DNA of 64,000 nt from Oncomelania hupensis (Eukaryota > Mollusca > Gastropoda > Littorinimorpha > Pomatiopsidae): the NCBI GenBank assembly GCA_036898135.1, contig CM072514.1:12202824-12266823 (forward strand), given 5' to 3'. The notes beneath the pieces are model-generated. The model saw only the letters and a program-made list of their open reading frames with translations. It made no database searches and was not told where the DNA came from. This document shows positions 11,324 through 25,238 of the stretch, piece by piece. Position 1 is the stretch's first letter; each line of letters starts with the position of its first letter. The translations under genes were made by a program, and so were the position numbers.

Positions 11324-14300
11324 TTATTATTATTATTATTATTATTATTAACCCATCTGTTGACATGCAGGCAGGTTGTTGCATCATCTGGCAAGAGGAG
11401 TGGCCTGCCACAAAGACAGGGCCAAGCTAAGACCCTAGGTTACACAGAAAGTACTTACCGGAGCAGGGTTGTATTTTAACATTTCTGGCATCTGGATACT
11501 GGAGAAGAAGGAAGTAGCTGCAATCTATAGAGTGAAATTCAAAAACATTAGTTTACAAATGAACATACACGTACACACAAAATTGGTCGGACAGAAGTAA
11601 TTAAGTGTATACGTACTATCTATTATGTATAGCGTAAATGTACAAGTACTATGTATTATGTATAGCCTAAATGTACAAGTACTATCTATTATGTATAGCG
11701 TAAATGTACAAGTACTATGTATTATGTATAGCCTAAATGTACAAGTACTATCTATTATGTATAGCGTAAATGTACAAGTACTATGTATTATGTATAGCCT
11801 AAATGTACAAGTACTATCTATTATGTATAGCGTAAACGTACAAGTACTATGTATTATGTATAGCCTAAATGTACAAGTACTATGTATTATGTATAGCCTA
11901 AATGTCACTTTAGTTCAAAAACAGCCTTACCTAGCAGAAGAAAAAATAAAAGCCAAACAAGTCATATAACTTTTTCAAATTTTTAGCCTTTATTTTAAAA
12001 AAAAGAAAAGAAAGCTTCCTCAGGTTAAAACATTACAGCGCCGTCTATCTAAATAAGAAATCCATCATATAATAATCCGGATGCAGAAAGCCAGAAATGT
12101 CAACTTGCACAGCAGGCTAGTGATTCAAGCACATGTACTCATCCACAGCAGTAACATGTCTAAAGAATCTTTTAATCATGCATTTAATCTTCTTCAACCT
12201 GTTTACTTGTCTCCCACAGCATTTGTCTCTGGTCAGGCACACCAGCTCAATGCCTATGTGAGCAGCACTCTTAGGTTCTCCCACATTTTGCTGGCTGCGG
12301 GCTATTTATAGCTTGCCTACACCTTCCCTTTCAGTGAAAGGAAAGGAAAGAAGAGCACCGGCGAAGCTATTTATAGCTAGCCTGGCTGAACTAACTTCAA
12401 AACCTAAAAGCTTTGGTTGAGTCGGTGTGCAGGAAACGTACACTAAGCAGTTTCCGATCTCATCCTATCCTATCCCGTAACTCTGAGGTCGTTGGGGCAC
12501 CACAAACGATCGTTTAACCAGCATACTCCATCTTTCTCTGTCCTCAGCAACCCTGATGGCTTCACTCAATGTCAAGCCAGTCCATTCCGGGGTGGCCTCG
12601 TGGCGCAGTGGATAAGTCGCCGGTCTCCTATGCCGAAGGTCGCGGGTTCGATTCCCGCAAGGGGCGAACGTATGTGACTTAGGTACGAGACTACTGAGGT
12701 CACCGAGGGTTTTCTCCGGGCACTCCGGTTTCCTCCCTCCCTTCAATAATGGTACAGGACGCAGTCAATATACAAATTTCAAAAATTAAAAATCGAGTTT
12801 CTTTCCGTCTTCCAATAGCGATCTCCCTGCCTTTACACCACCTGTTTGAGTGATTGATGTGTATTTGGTGTGTGTGAGGGTGAATGAGACAGGTGAGCGT
12901 GTATGTTGGTATAGATCGCCGCGCTTTGAGCCTGATTGATTTGGGGAAAGGCGCGTATATAGCATCCTGTATTATTGTATTATTATTATTCTCAAATGCA
13001 GTAACAGAGGTTGATAAATCAGTTTGCCATTCAGTGAATCTTAAACAAATCACTGAAAATAGAATAGGTGGAAGGATCAGAACACAGTAGCACTATATGC
13101 TACACATAACAGTAGAAACTTAGATATAGAAAGAAATAAAGAAGAACAATTAAAAAAAATAAAAATACCTATATAGAATAAATAAAATAAATAAATAAAC
13201 AACCAAAGAAATAAAATCTGATGTTACGTACCTCCTGCAAGGTCGGATATTTGGAGCCTGGGTTTTCAAAGATAAAATTCAAAGCCTGCAACAACAAAAA
13301 TATGAAAAAAATATGTTCAATATTGGATCAAACAATCCTCATACATACACTGGAAACGTCAGCTGCTGCAGGAAAAACAAGATCATCTTCAACTTTACAC
13401 CACAGACACTCTGCCCAAAAGCTTACCATAGTCACAGAGTATGACATATACTCTGCTATAGTTCAACATCCATTTGGTGACATTTAAACATTGTTCTCAT
13501 TTAACACTTTTCTGAAATATTTGGAAACTTCATAGTCATGGCGTTAGTATTGTGCACGAGGCATTCAAAACTGTACTGCAGATGTTCGTGACTGGATGCT
13601 GGTCAACAAACTTCAACTTAATCAAGACAAAACAGAAATTCTTCTTGCATCAAAATATAATGCCAAAAAGTACCTCCCTACCGAAATGCAGATTGGGGAG
13701 AATACGATAGCATTATCAGAGTGTGTCAGGAACTTGGGGGTGTTGTTCGATTCTTCCTTGTCAATGAAAGAACAAGTTTCTAAAGTATGTCAACTAGCTA
13801 ACTATGAGCTACGTAGAATTTCAGGCATCCGCAGGTACCTCACCACTGATGCAACTAAGACTCTTGTATTCTCTTTCGTGCTCTCGCGATTGTACTATGG
13901 AAATAGTCTACTTGTGGGAGCCGCAAATTCCCTTACAAAGAAACTTCAAAAAGTTCAAAATTCAACAGCACGCTTGATTTTAAGATCACAAAGACGCCAA
14001 CATATTACCCCCCCTTCTCAAAGAACTCCATTGGCTCAAAGTTTCTGCAAGGATACAATATAAGGTTGCATGCATGTGCTACAATGCACTATCAAACAAC
14101 ACCCCTCGGTATCTGTCAGACCTCCTCCATATCTACACACCTTCGCGATCTCTCCGCTCTCGTAATGACACCATGAAACTAAAACCTCAAGCATTTACAA
14201 ACAAATCATGTGGTGAGAGATCATTTTCTTTTCAAGGACCATTGATATGGAATAGCCTCCCAGCCGATGTACGCTATGCGACATCCTATAACTCTTTTAA

Positions 14301-14870
14301 GAAAAAGTTGAAGACATACCTTTTTACTGCCACATACAATTAAATTTTTTTTTTTTAAATATTGCTGCTATTTGTGTGTGAGTCTGTGCGGTACACATGA
14401 TGTGTGTGGGTGTATGTGTGCGCTTTGATCTCTGCGAGGGAAAGCGCCTTATAAATAAATAAATAATAATAATATATTGTGTGTCTTATGTCACAAAGAC
14501 AAGCTAGGCACAGAACTCCAGTTATAGTAGTCAGCAAAACTGACTACACAACTTGTAAAAAGGCATGGAGATTTCTATAACACAACACAATAAATACTGT
14601 ATAATACATCTTTAGTGTCCAACTTTCACATTACATACCAACAAAGTGGAAAAATTCTTTTGGTGTGGGAGCAAAACCTTTGGCCTAAAATAAATAAAAG
14701 AACACCAATAAAATGTTCTATGCGACCAACAACCACAGGCTCAGCTGAAAGTATTATCTTTCTCTCTCTCACTGTTTTTCTATTCTCTCACTCTCTCTCC
14801 TTCTTGCCTTCCTATAGGTGTTTGTCGTCGTTATTATCATCATCAATCAATCAATCAACATCATCATCAA

Positions 14871-14904
<34 letters not shown>

Positions 14905-17900
14905 GTTACAGTTTAAATAACCTTTTTATCTAAAGTCCAAATACAAACCATGAGTGTACCAGCCTATATATACCCTTTAAGTTCCGACAAGGTTTTTCAT
15001 TAAGAGTGATACTGAGTTTTCTTCTCTTCAGCTACGACAATAATACAAGGACTCAAAATATTTTATTGCCAAGTGAACCCAAACGATGACCTGTTCATAG
15101 TGAAGAAACGGAAACTCCGATGGTATGGCCACATCACCAGATCATCAGGCCTTGCAAAGACTATTCTGCAAGGCACAGTGCAAGGAGGTAGAAGAAGAGG
15201 GAGACCGAAAAAGAGGTGGGAGGATAACATTCGAGAATGGACTGGTTTGACACTGAGCGAAGCCATCAGGGCTGCTGAGGACAGAGAAAGATGGAGTATG
15301 CTGGTTAAACAATCATCTGTGGTGCCCCTACAACCGCCTGGTTACAGGACAGGATAGGATAGGATAGAAACCCAAACACATGTAATCATACAGTATAGTA
15401 TAATGTAATATAGTATATTACAGTACAGTACAGTATAGTATAATATAGTATAGTTTAGTATAGTACAGTACAGTATAGTATAGTTATAATAGTGATGGCA
15501 TCGTAAGCTGTCAGCCTGTTGCCCTCTAGTTGGTGTTAGAGAGCACATTATATACTTGTCATGCTGGTACACTTTCAGGCATCATTGGTCTGAACAATCT
15601 GCCTAACAGGGACATTATATACTTGTCATGCTGGTACACTTTCAGGCATCATGGGTCTGAACAATCTGCCTAACGGGGACAGATGGGGTGAGGGAAAAGG
15701 TGTCATTCACACAAGAAGAAAAAGTATACCTCCACAACAGCAGGCGCTTGAGCATTGATGAGGTGCTGGGGCCCAGGGTGTGCTGAATCCAGCTCATAAC
15801 CAAACGCCATCTCAAACAATAGATGACCTGTGAAAACAAAGCAGGCACACATAACCTTCAAACTTGGAACTTGAGACACAACAAAGGCAACGGACGAAAT
15901 AAATTAAAATTAAAAAACACAAGTACACTACAAATAATCCAGATTCACAGCTAAATATCATCTCTTACTCAGCAAAACGCTCCCAAACTTAGAAACAACA
16001 GTATCCTACTACAATTTTCCACAAAAACCACCAATGGCATTTTCAAATCAATGCATGAGATACAGATTCCTAGGCTTTTTAGGAAATCTTGGGTTACAAA
16101 AGCTTTTTATTATTATTGTTATTATTATTTCTCGCATTTACACTTATGGAAGCCTAGAACTATGTCAGTCATGTCTACAGCACAGTATTATTTATTGTTT
16201 CCACATGATCTGCAAAACATTTTTGTGTTGTCATTTTTTAAAATTTGTGGTCAAATTTACCTCCCTTGAAAATAATGGTCGCCCTACAATACTCAAAGGA
16301 TTGATTGAGACTGGCAAGTGGAGAAAAAAGAAAAAGCACAAAAAGGCAAGATAGAGGAGCTCAGTTGGCTCTGTGGTGTATGCAAGAGCCACACGGTGTT
16401 CAGTGGTCTGGCAGTCGGACCATGCGCCCACAAGCAGCAAGTGGGGGCCTGGTGCGGTTTGAGTTAGATCCAGTATCGGCCAGCGCCTTGAGCTGGAAAT
16501 AAATAAGTACAATTCAATGAAAGATATACCGTCCAAAAGCGCTCACCAAAAGAGATGACGTCCACAGCATCTTTGTTGCCGTCTTTCAGTTTCTTCTTGA
16601 TCATGGGCAGTAACCTGGAGGTGTTGCCCAAAAACACGTTCTCATACCCTGCCAACCTGCAACAAGGAAACTTGCTCTCAAAACACAACCACTGAAAACA
16701 CACACACAGGAGCCAGAGAAAGGAAAAACCAACAAACACTGTATTTTACCGTATTTAATTTTACACAATACAAGGCGCTATATGCTATAAGCTGGAACCA
16801 CTCCCACTCCCTTACTTCTCCATATTAATATCAAATCCAATTTCAGCCCTACATATTGCGCAGCCTAATGTAAGACACATGAGGCATATATTATATGATG
16901 CACAAGAACCCCATTCCCTTAAATGCCAGTTGTTTGTGTTGATCTGAGTTGTTTGAAAGTAGGTTGTGTGTTTTTTTTTTTTTAACTAGTCTGGATCTTG
17001 AGTGTTTTTAGGACAAGATTTTAAGACACACATTATGAATCGACAATGTATCAAGAGATACATGGGTTCAAGTGGAGAGAAAAAGGCATGGCGTTGTAGT
17101 CCGTAAAGCAGGGTGTATGTTGAATGAGTGAACAATCATTCACGAGGTGCCTACCCCCCAGTCTGACCATTTGTGTACTGGCTGTCAGATTTCGCGCAAC
17201 TCGCAACATTTGATCAAAGAATTATTGTAATGAAAACTGCCACATTCACAAAACATTAATTTATACTAATTCCAGCTCACCATTTTAATCCTCATGAAAC
17301 GAAATAATACAGAACGCAACAAGTTATGGTCACAAATGCACACTAATATATTATTTTTTGTGTTGTATTTTACTCTATAACCACCAAAAAGATCTTCATA
17401 TTGTCGAAAAAATAATTAATATGAATTATGAATATAATAAATGCAGCTCTATGGGCAACCATGAAAGTTTACAACATCAGCCCTAAAATTATAGAAGTCA
17501 TCAAAAGCCTGTATGACAAGGCTACCAGTGCAGTCCTCCATAACAGCGTCATCGGGAACTGGTTCAGAACAACAATCGGTGTGCGTCAAGGATGCCTACT
17601 CTCTCCAACACTCTTCAACATCTTCCTAGAGCGCATCATGTCAGATGCTCTTGCAGATCACGAAGGCACAGTCAGCATAGGGGGCAGAGCAATCTCCAAT
17701 CTTCGTTTTGCGGATGATATTGATGGATTGGCTGGAGAGGAACAAGAACTTGAACAGCTTGTACAGAGGCTTGACACCACCTCCAGAGCTTATGGAATGG
17801 AAATAAGTGCAGAGAAGACCAAAATGATGACCAACAACACCAATGGCATCAACACGGACATCAAAGTACAAGGCCAATCCCTCAACACAGTGCACAGCTT

Positions 17901-20801
17901 CAAATATTTAGGAGCCATTGTGTCAGACAATGGGTCTCGACAGGAAGTCCTCTCCAGGATCGCACAAACAACTGCTGCCCTGACAAGGTTGAAGCCCATT
18001 TGGAAAGACAGAACCATCAGTCTACATTCCAAAGTAAGACTGCTGCGCTCTCTGGTCATCTCCATCTTCCTATATGCTTGCGAAGCATGGACCCTCACAG
18101 CAGATCTCCAACGAAGAATACAAAGCATGGAGATGAGGTGCTACAGAAGACTTCTGTGCATTTCCTATACCCAACACATCACCAACATTGAAGTCCGACA
18201 GACCATCACACAAGCCATTGGACAACACGATGACCTGCTCACAGTGGTGAAGAAACGGAAACTCCGATGGTATGGCCACGTCACCAGATCATCAGGCCTT
18301 GCAAAGACCATTCTGCAAGGCACAGTGCAAGGAGGTAGAAGAAGGGGGAGACTGAAAAAGAGGTGGGAGGACAACATTCGAGAATGGACTGGTTTGACAC
18401 TGAGCGAAGCCATGAGGGCTGCTGAGGACAGAGAAAGATGGAGTATGCTGGTTAAGCGATCATCTGTGGTGCCCCTACGACCTTCGGGTTATGGGACAGG
18501 ATAGGATAGGAAATGCATCATTATTTTTGTATATTCTCCTGAAACTGGCAAAACTTTTTGTTTTCTGAGCATAATACAGGTAGAGTGTTCTGCATTTTGT
18601 TGTGTAAATACAGTTCCTTTTTATGCATTTTGTATTAATTTTAGACACCTGAGCCACTTTTGGGAAAAACACGTTTTATTTTTATGTGAGGGTTACCCAT
18701 TTTGAACAGTTAAATGAGTCTCTTAATATTGACCGATTTTAACAATTTAATGTTTTTTAATCTTCTAAAGGTTTGTACTATATAATAAAAACAAAATAAA
18801 ACATCCTGAACCAAAATAAAATTTTTGTCCATAATACCTAATCTAAGTGTCGCTGAATGTCGTGTGCACTGCTGTGAGCAATGCTGAACTCTTTGTTGCA
18901 CATGTTGCAGTGTGCATAATGAACTCCTTAGGAAGATTCGATTATTCCTCGAAAATGTTCACGGTATTCGCGTAAAAAATGTTGTAACGCTTTTTGCTGA
19001 CTTGCAACCTTACCCCGCTCTTCTTCAGACTCGCGCTCATTGTCACTCTCATGTAAACGCTTTCGTGACGCCATGTTTAGCAGCTTCCACAATGGCGAAT
19101 ACAAAGTCTCGCACTACCTCTCACGCACGAGATTTCACTTTCGCGCACACGCTCTAGGGTCAGCAAGTAAAGGAAATAGTAGATCTGAACATATATAAAA
19201 TCAGTGCGAAAAGTTTTTGTTTATTTTTTGGTTCACCACGAAAATAGGTCTTTTTAAGGAATTGCTCGTATTGTCGTATTTAATGTTGAAAATTCGTAAA
19301 AATATGCGCTAATGCGTACAGCAGGCACCTCTGAATCACCCATGTACCAAAACCATGCACACTGACCAACAGGTACAACAAGTAGCACATGCATCCGTAA
19401 AGCTAACACTCTCAAATACATACAAACACATAATTAAATAATAGCTTCAGTGAATTCAAGTATGGGGAATATTCCAACAGCAACATCCAGTAACAATCTT
19501 ACAATAATCTAGTCACCCTGGGTGGATCGAAGGCGTGAGATTCCACTAATACCGATGCCCACCCCCTGACTCTTAAATTTGTTAACTGTAGTGGGTGTAT
19601 GTGCATGCATGTGGGAATGTTTCTAATAGCCCATGGACTTCTTTACATCGACAAGCTGCTGGCACTAACGGCTGGCACTTTACCTCTGCTTTACTTGCAA
19701 CTGAATTTATTCCCTTCTTCTGCTTTCACTAATAATGATAAGTATTATTTATTGTGAAAGGGGAATGCGATGGGCGAGGTGAGGAGTTCCAACTAATAGC
19801 TGTACACCTTGAACCATTTTCACATAAATTAATTGTTAGTCCTATCCTATCCTATCCTTTCCTATCCTATCCTATAACTCGGAGGTCGTAGGGGCACCAC
19901 AGATGATCGTTTAACCAGCCTACTCCATCTTTCCCTGTCCTCAGCAACCCTGATTGTTTCACTCAGTGTCAAACCAGTCCATTCTCGAATGTTGTCCTCC
20001 CACCTCTTTTTTGGTCTCCCTCTTCTTCTACCTCCTTGCACTGTGCCTTGCAGGATGGTCTTTGCAAGACCTGATGATCTGGTGACGTGGCCATACCATC
20101 GGAGTTTGTTAGTCATGATTTTAAATTCATTTTCAATTAATTTACTCAATATCCCTCATGTTTCCTGAATGGCCACACAGGCCGAGGGATTAGATAGATA
20201 TTGACGTAAATATTATTGCTCGATGTCTATTAATTTATACTTGGCCATTGCAGTGTTTTACACGTGATGAAAGTTTTAAATAAACCCAAAATGCGTACTT
20301 TTTCTCTTGGCACGTTACGAGTTTTTAAAATGTCTTCTTTAATATTATTAAGATTTGTTATATCTACCTGCAGGCACCATCATGAATCATGACATTGCCG
20401 GAGTGAATACTGCCATGGGAGGGAAAGCCTTTCTCGTCCAGGTAGATCAAGGCCTGACATGGGAAGACACAATCACTTCATAACATAACCCACAAAACAA
20501 CATGCCATGAACAAACAACTAATAAATAACTAGTACACAGGCATCAATTGCATTTAGAGAAAGAAATTTTGAAAGGAGAACAACTGGCGTTTAAGTGTTA
20601 CCCCATAGACTCCAATCTATAATAAAAGTTTGGGCAAAGAGCCTGGGATGTAAAAGCTGAAGATTGTCTGCAGCAGCGCGCCCGCTTTCAAAACCATTAC
20701 TTTTACAATGGCACTCTCCTTTTAATGTGCAATATGGCTTTGAACAACAACAGCAACAACAACAACAATAATTATTATTATTATTATTATTTGTATTATT
20801 T

Positions 20802-20868
<67 letters not shown>

Positions 20869-23800
20869 AATGATAATAATACTAGATTCTATACACATGC
20901 TTTTTCCCAAAATCACCACTACGGCTAAAAGCTTGGCAATCTGTACTAACATACACAATCACATGCTTTGTACTGTAAACATACAGAACCAACACACAAC
21001 TATTACACAAAAATGTGGTGTAAAGGCATGGAGATCACTATTAGAGGTGGAAAGAAAATCAAATTTTATTTTCATATTTTAGATCACTATTAGAGGGAGA
21101 AAAGAAATCAAATTTTAGTTTTGAAATTTTAGATGAGTGCATCCAATATCATTATTGAAGGGAGGGAGGAAACCGGAGTACCTGAAGAAAACCCTCAGTG
21201 ACCTGAAAAGTCTTATACCTAAATCACATAAGTTCGCCCCTTGAGGGAATTGAACCCGGTACCTGTGACCTTCAGCATAGGAAACCGGGCGACTAACCCA
21301 CTGTGGCACCAGGCCTTAATTGCATGTGTTAGTCGTCCTGCCCAGACAGCTGTTTCTACTCTGGGAGCATCTTTAGTGATCACGGAGCTGGTAACACAAG
21401 TCTTATGTCGACAGGTTCTGAATGAATTAGGTTTGAGGATTTGATAGTGCCATCCATGCAAATAAAACAACAAAAGCATGAGAGCTGCAATATAATCTCA
21501 AAGACATTTTTGAATAATAAATTTTCAGATAACAGCGAGTCTAAGCACCAACCTCTAAAATCTGTCGGCCGAACTGTTGGACCTGTGCCATATTCAGGCC
21601 TCTGCACTTCTGGCTGTATTTAGTAAACCAGCTTTCTTGAAACCTTGCTTGGTAGATGTAGTCTTTCAGCGAGCCTCTCAAGCTGATGGGCTGGATGATG
21701 ATAATGTATTTCTGCTCCAATGCAAAGTCAAAGTCTGTGATGGGAAAGATGTAGGGATGCTGAAATGGACAAAATATGAATGAATAATGATCAAATAAAT
21801 ATCAAAACATCTCTCTCTCTCTCTCCTTCTTTCTCTCCCTCTCTATCCAGACCCTCCACCCTTCCCTCTTCCCACCCCCACCCTGTTCTCCCTCCTCATC
21901 CCATCTATTCATGACACACTCTCGACCCCTCACCGCCGTTCCCATCCATATTGTACTTGAGTGAGGGAGTATGTGCCGTTCACACCGACTCAACCAAAGC
22001 TTTTAGGTTTTGAAGTTAGTTCAGCCAGGCTAGCTATAAATAGCTTCGCCGGTGCTCTTCTTTCCTTTCCTTTCACTGAAAGGGAGGGTGTAGGCAAGCT
22101 ATAAATAGCCCGCAGCCAGCAAAATGTGGGAGAACCTAAGAGTGCTGCTCACAAATGCATTGAGCTGGTGTGCGTTGGCAAGTTGTGGAGTGTAGCAGAC
22201 AATAACAGCATAAACAGAAGCAAGCGACAGGGACTCAAACTCACCTCCATACCAGCTTCCGTGTCCCGTGTCAGTGCCTACTGTCAGTGATGGAGAAAGT
22301 TTTGAAGCTAGGGGTATTTATACCCTCAACCAAAACATGTGGGGGTTTTCATACCCTCATTGCAAACATAAGGGGGTTTTTATACCCCCTTTAAGTTTTT
22401 TAGGGGTTACACCAACATACGTAATAAACACTTTGCGTGGAAAGTCTTTTCATTTGTTTGAGTTTCTTCAGCCGGGCCCGGTTGCGGCTCACATTTTTCT
22501 TCTCTTACCGAGCACTCAAATCCAAATGCTGAAAAAAGTTTGTTTTTCTTTTCCTGCATCTTGTTTTCATTTTTTTTTAGCAATTAGTTTTGTCTGCTTT
22601 ATTTTTCCTTTTCTTCGGCTTCCCCTCAGATCGCTGCTTGTCGGCCATGTTTAATGTTGGGTTGTTGTCAGTCTTATATAGCCAATCAAAAGCGTCGAGA
22701 AAAAATTGTGAATATTATCGAGCATATGATTGGCTGTTTTTCGGAAGCGACAGAATGAATAGGAGGGGGAGAGAGGGTGGTAGGCGGTCGCGCAGGACGC
22801 ACAGGCACACGATCCAAATCGAGCGAAAGCTATACGCACGACCGAAGTAGTTGTACCTGATGATACCTCCCAGCAACTTAGCTTTACGTTTTCATACCCC
22901 TTTGGCACTGACTTTGTACGTGTTTATACCCTTTCATTACATTTTAGTTCCGTGATTTCCCAACTCAGTGCGTGAAACACGTACGATTGTACGTGATCTC
23001 CATCACTGTACTGTATACATATCAACAAAAGCCCAGCCCCTTCCATCAACAACATCCACTGTTACCCACCTGTAACAAAGAAAAAAGGTCTTTGATTGTT
23101 TTGGAGGTGGCTCGTGAGAATGGCAGGACCATCTTGGGGTTGTGTGGCACAATGGTCAGCAAACGTTCAGTCTGAGTCTTGTTGTCACGCACTCTGAACC
23201 AGTGCTTGTCTATACGACTCCCTGCCAAGTCACAGAAAAAGGAGCAATAACAACCAAAGTGTTTGCCTTTGGGAACACTAGACGGTCATGTAGAAAACAG
23301 GAACTATAACTCAGGGTACCTAACAAAGATTTTACGTTAAAGTTGACAGTATCGGTACATTACATTACATAATTGTTGCTTTAGGTCCAGCGGACTCTTC
23401 CGAGCCAAATCAGGACCGGACAACCCCCGATCCGCATAAAAGATCTGCTGAAACAACCCTAGTGGTAAAACCGAAAGCTCTCCACCAGCCAGTCACTTTA
23501 CAATAAAGACATCCCACGCAGGGGACGGCTGAGGCTTCACACCAACTTATCGAACCCCCGTTTACAAAAACAAAATAGAATACAAACATCATTATAAATT
23601 ATCAACAAAACATATACATATAAAATGCCTACATTGCTAAATAATAACATCATAGGAAGCCCCAGTGACCACCTGGCAGAAAGCGTCCAATATTCCCAAG
23701 CAGATCCAACAGACCTCGTACACAAACAAGGAGTCTTGTCCCGGAAGAGTTTTCAAGACAAAAGATAGGTGACTGGTCTAGCGAAGAAGAAGATAGTATA

Positions 23801-25105
23801 GCAGATTGATAGAACAGAGCAGGACTGAGAAAGAGCAAATGAGAAAGACAGCGACAGTGGGAATTTAAAGCACTAAATTTCCAGAAAGTGGGGATACTAT
23901 TTATACTGAAACCCCCGGCACCCCAACGGGGGTCAGTATCGGTAAGGTGATCGTCTTTCTGGATTGTTTCCTCCAATCTATATAGGAGGATCATTGTTGG
24001 TTGCGTAGCACGAAAGCTATTTCGACCTCTGAGGGTCATCATCCGACAAGTGCTGAGTCACTCTGCATCTTCATTGTGAACACAAGAGGTATACTCACGG
24101 TTAATAAATTATAGTTCTTTCGCTTTCGACAATAATAATTAAAGTGCTTCTCTACTCCAGTTTAAAATTTTTAAATAAACTAAATAAATAAACTTAACAA
24201 ATAAATGGTAAAATGTTTAACTTACTCCAAGAGGTGACTATTTGCTTACATATTCTTACAATTTGTGTGTGTGACATTCATGAAATTTGAATCTAAAAAT
24301 CGAATCCGAGCATTCCAAAGATCGTCTGGTAAAAGCTGCAAGTAGCTTATCTCCCTTAGAATACCCCTGTACAGGCACATGCAAATAAACTCAGCCGAGT
24401 GTGACCAATAAGCTTCAAAGCATTACTGAGGATTAGCCAAGAATAAAGAATTCTAGTTTCAAGTGAGCCCCAATGATGGTATAGAGACCCCTTTGGTAAT
24501 GAAGCCCCGGGGGGTCATCACCAAGGTAAATTATCGCTGATGGTTCCACGCATGTGTGAACTTCCGGAAAATCATGTGTCGGAGATGGAATTCAGCATCT
24601 TTATAAATTTGTCATTGTATTCGGTAATCCGCCATATTCTAACAGGCTCAAGCTAAGCTGTTCTTCTTATTTCCAAAATGTTATGAATCTCATAATGTTA
24701 TTTGTAAATTGTTTAAATGTGACTAGTTGTATTGTAAGTTATTATCATGAGCTGTCAGGATGTGTATGTGGGTTATTTCCAATCTTATTCCTTTTTAAGT
24801 ATTAAAAGTTGTTTGCTTTATAATCAATTTTTTTAAATGCAAATGTTTGTGTATTTATTGATTGTACTCTATTGTATTGTGCATGTGCCTATGTTCTATG
24901 TAGCTTGAGCAGACTTGTGTTTGATATTGCGCTTTATAAATAACATTATTATAATTATTATTATAATAATTATTATTATTGTTATTATTACTATTATAAG
25001 AATATGGTAAGTTCTTGTATCAATTTGTATTCATCAGATTAACATAAGTTGTACTGATATATGGTTAGATTGTTTAATAATGTACTTTATAAATAACATT
25101 ATTAC

Positions 25106-25165
<60 letters not shown>

Positions 25166-25172
25166 CATTATC

Positions 25173-25238
<66 letters not shown>

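Larger units (their letters stand above)
22300..22950 (-). mobile_element. Candidate non-autonomous transposon with GGGTATAAA-type ends
   Basis: Both ends carry clusters of GGGGGTTTTTATACCC-like words (22312-22400 and, inverted, 22885-22945). Inside, on the minus strand, is a promoter-like block and a tiny ORF (see 22577-22690). Ends and superfamily are not defined. Confidence 0.4.

Noticed and set aside
11459..11518. Acceptor at the second AG for pseudokinase exon 11
   Set aside because: It would give an in-frame stop within 14 codons; the AG seven bases upstream keeps the frame open and in phase with both neighbours.
11525..11969. Proteins of 114-127 aa on both strands
   Set aside because: The 33-bp minisatellite keeps frames open on both strands; no initiation or splice context.
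12593..12668. A tRNA gene
   Set aside because: It is the head of a dispersed SINE that recurs at 53046, 53637 and 20876.
17428..18504. A host gene for a 358-aa protein
   Set aside because: It is the 3' half of a LINE reverse transcriptase, with five more fragments nearby and a GGATA tail.
23650..24042. A minus-strand 130-aa protein shared by several loci
   Set aside because: It recurs because it lies in retroposon family R; other copies have stops at different places.
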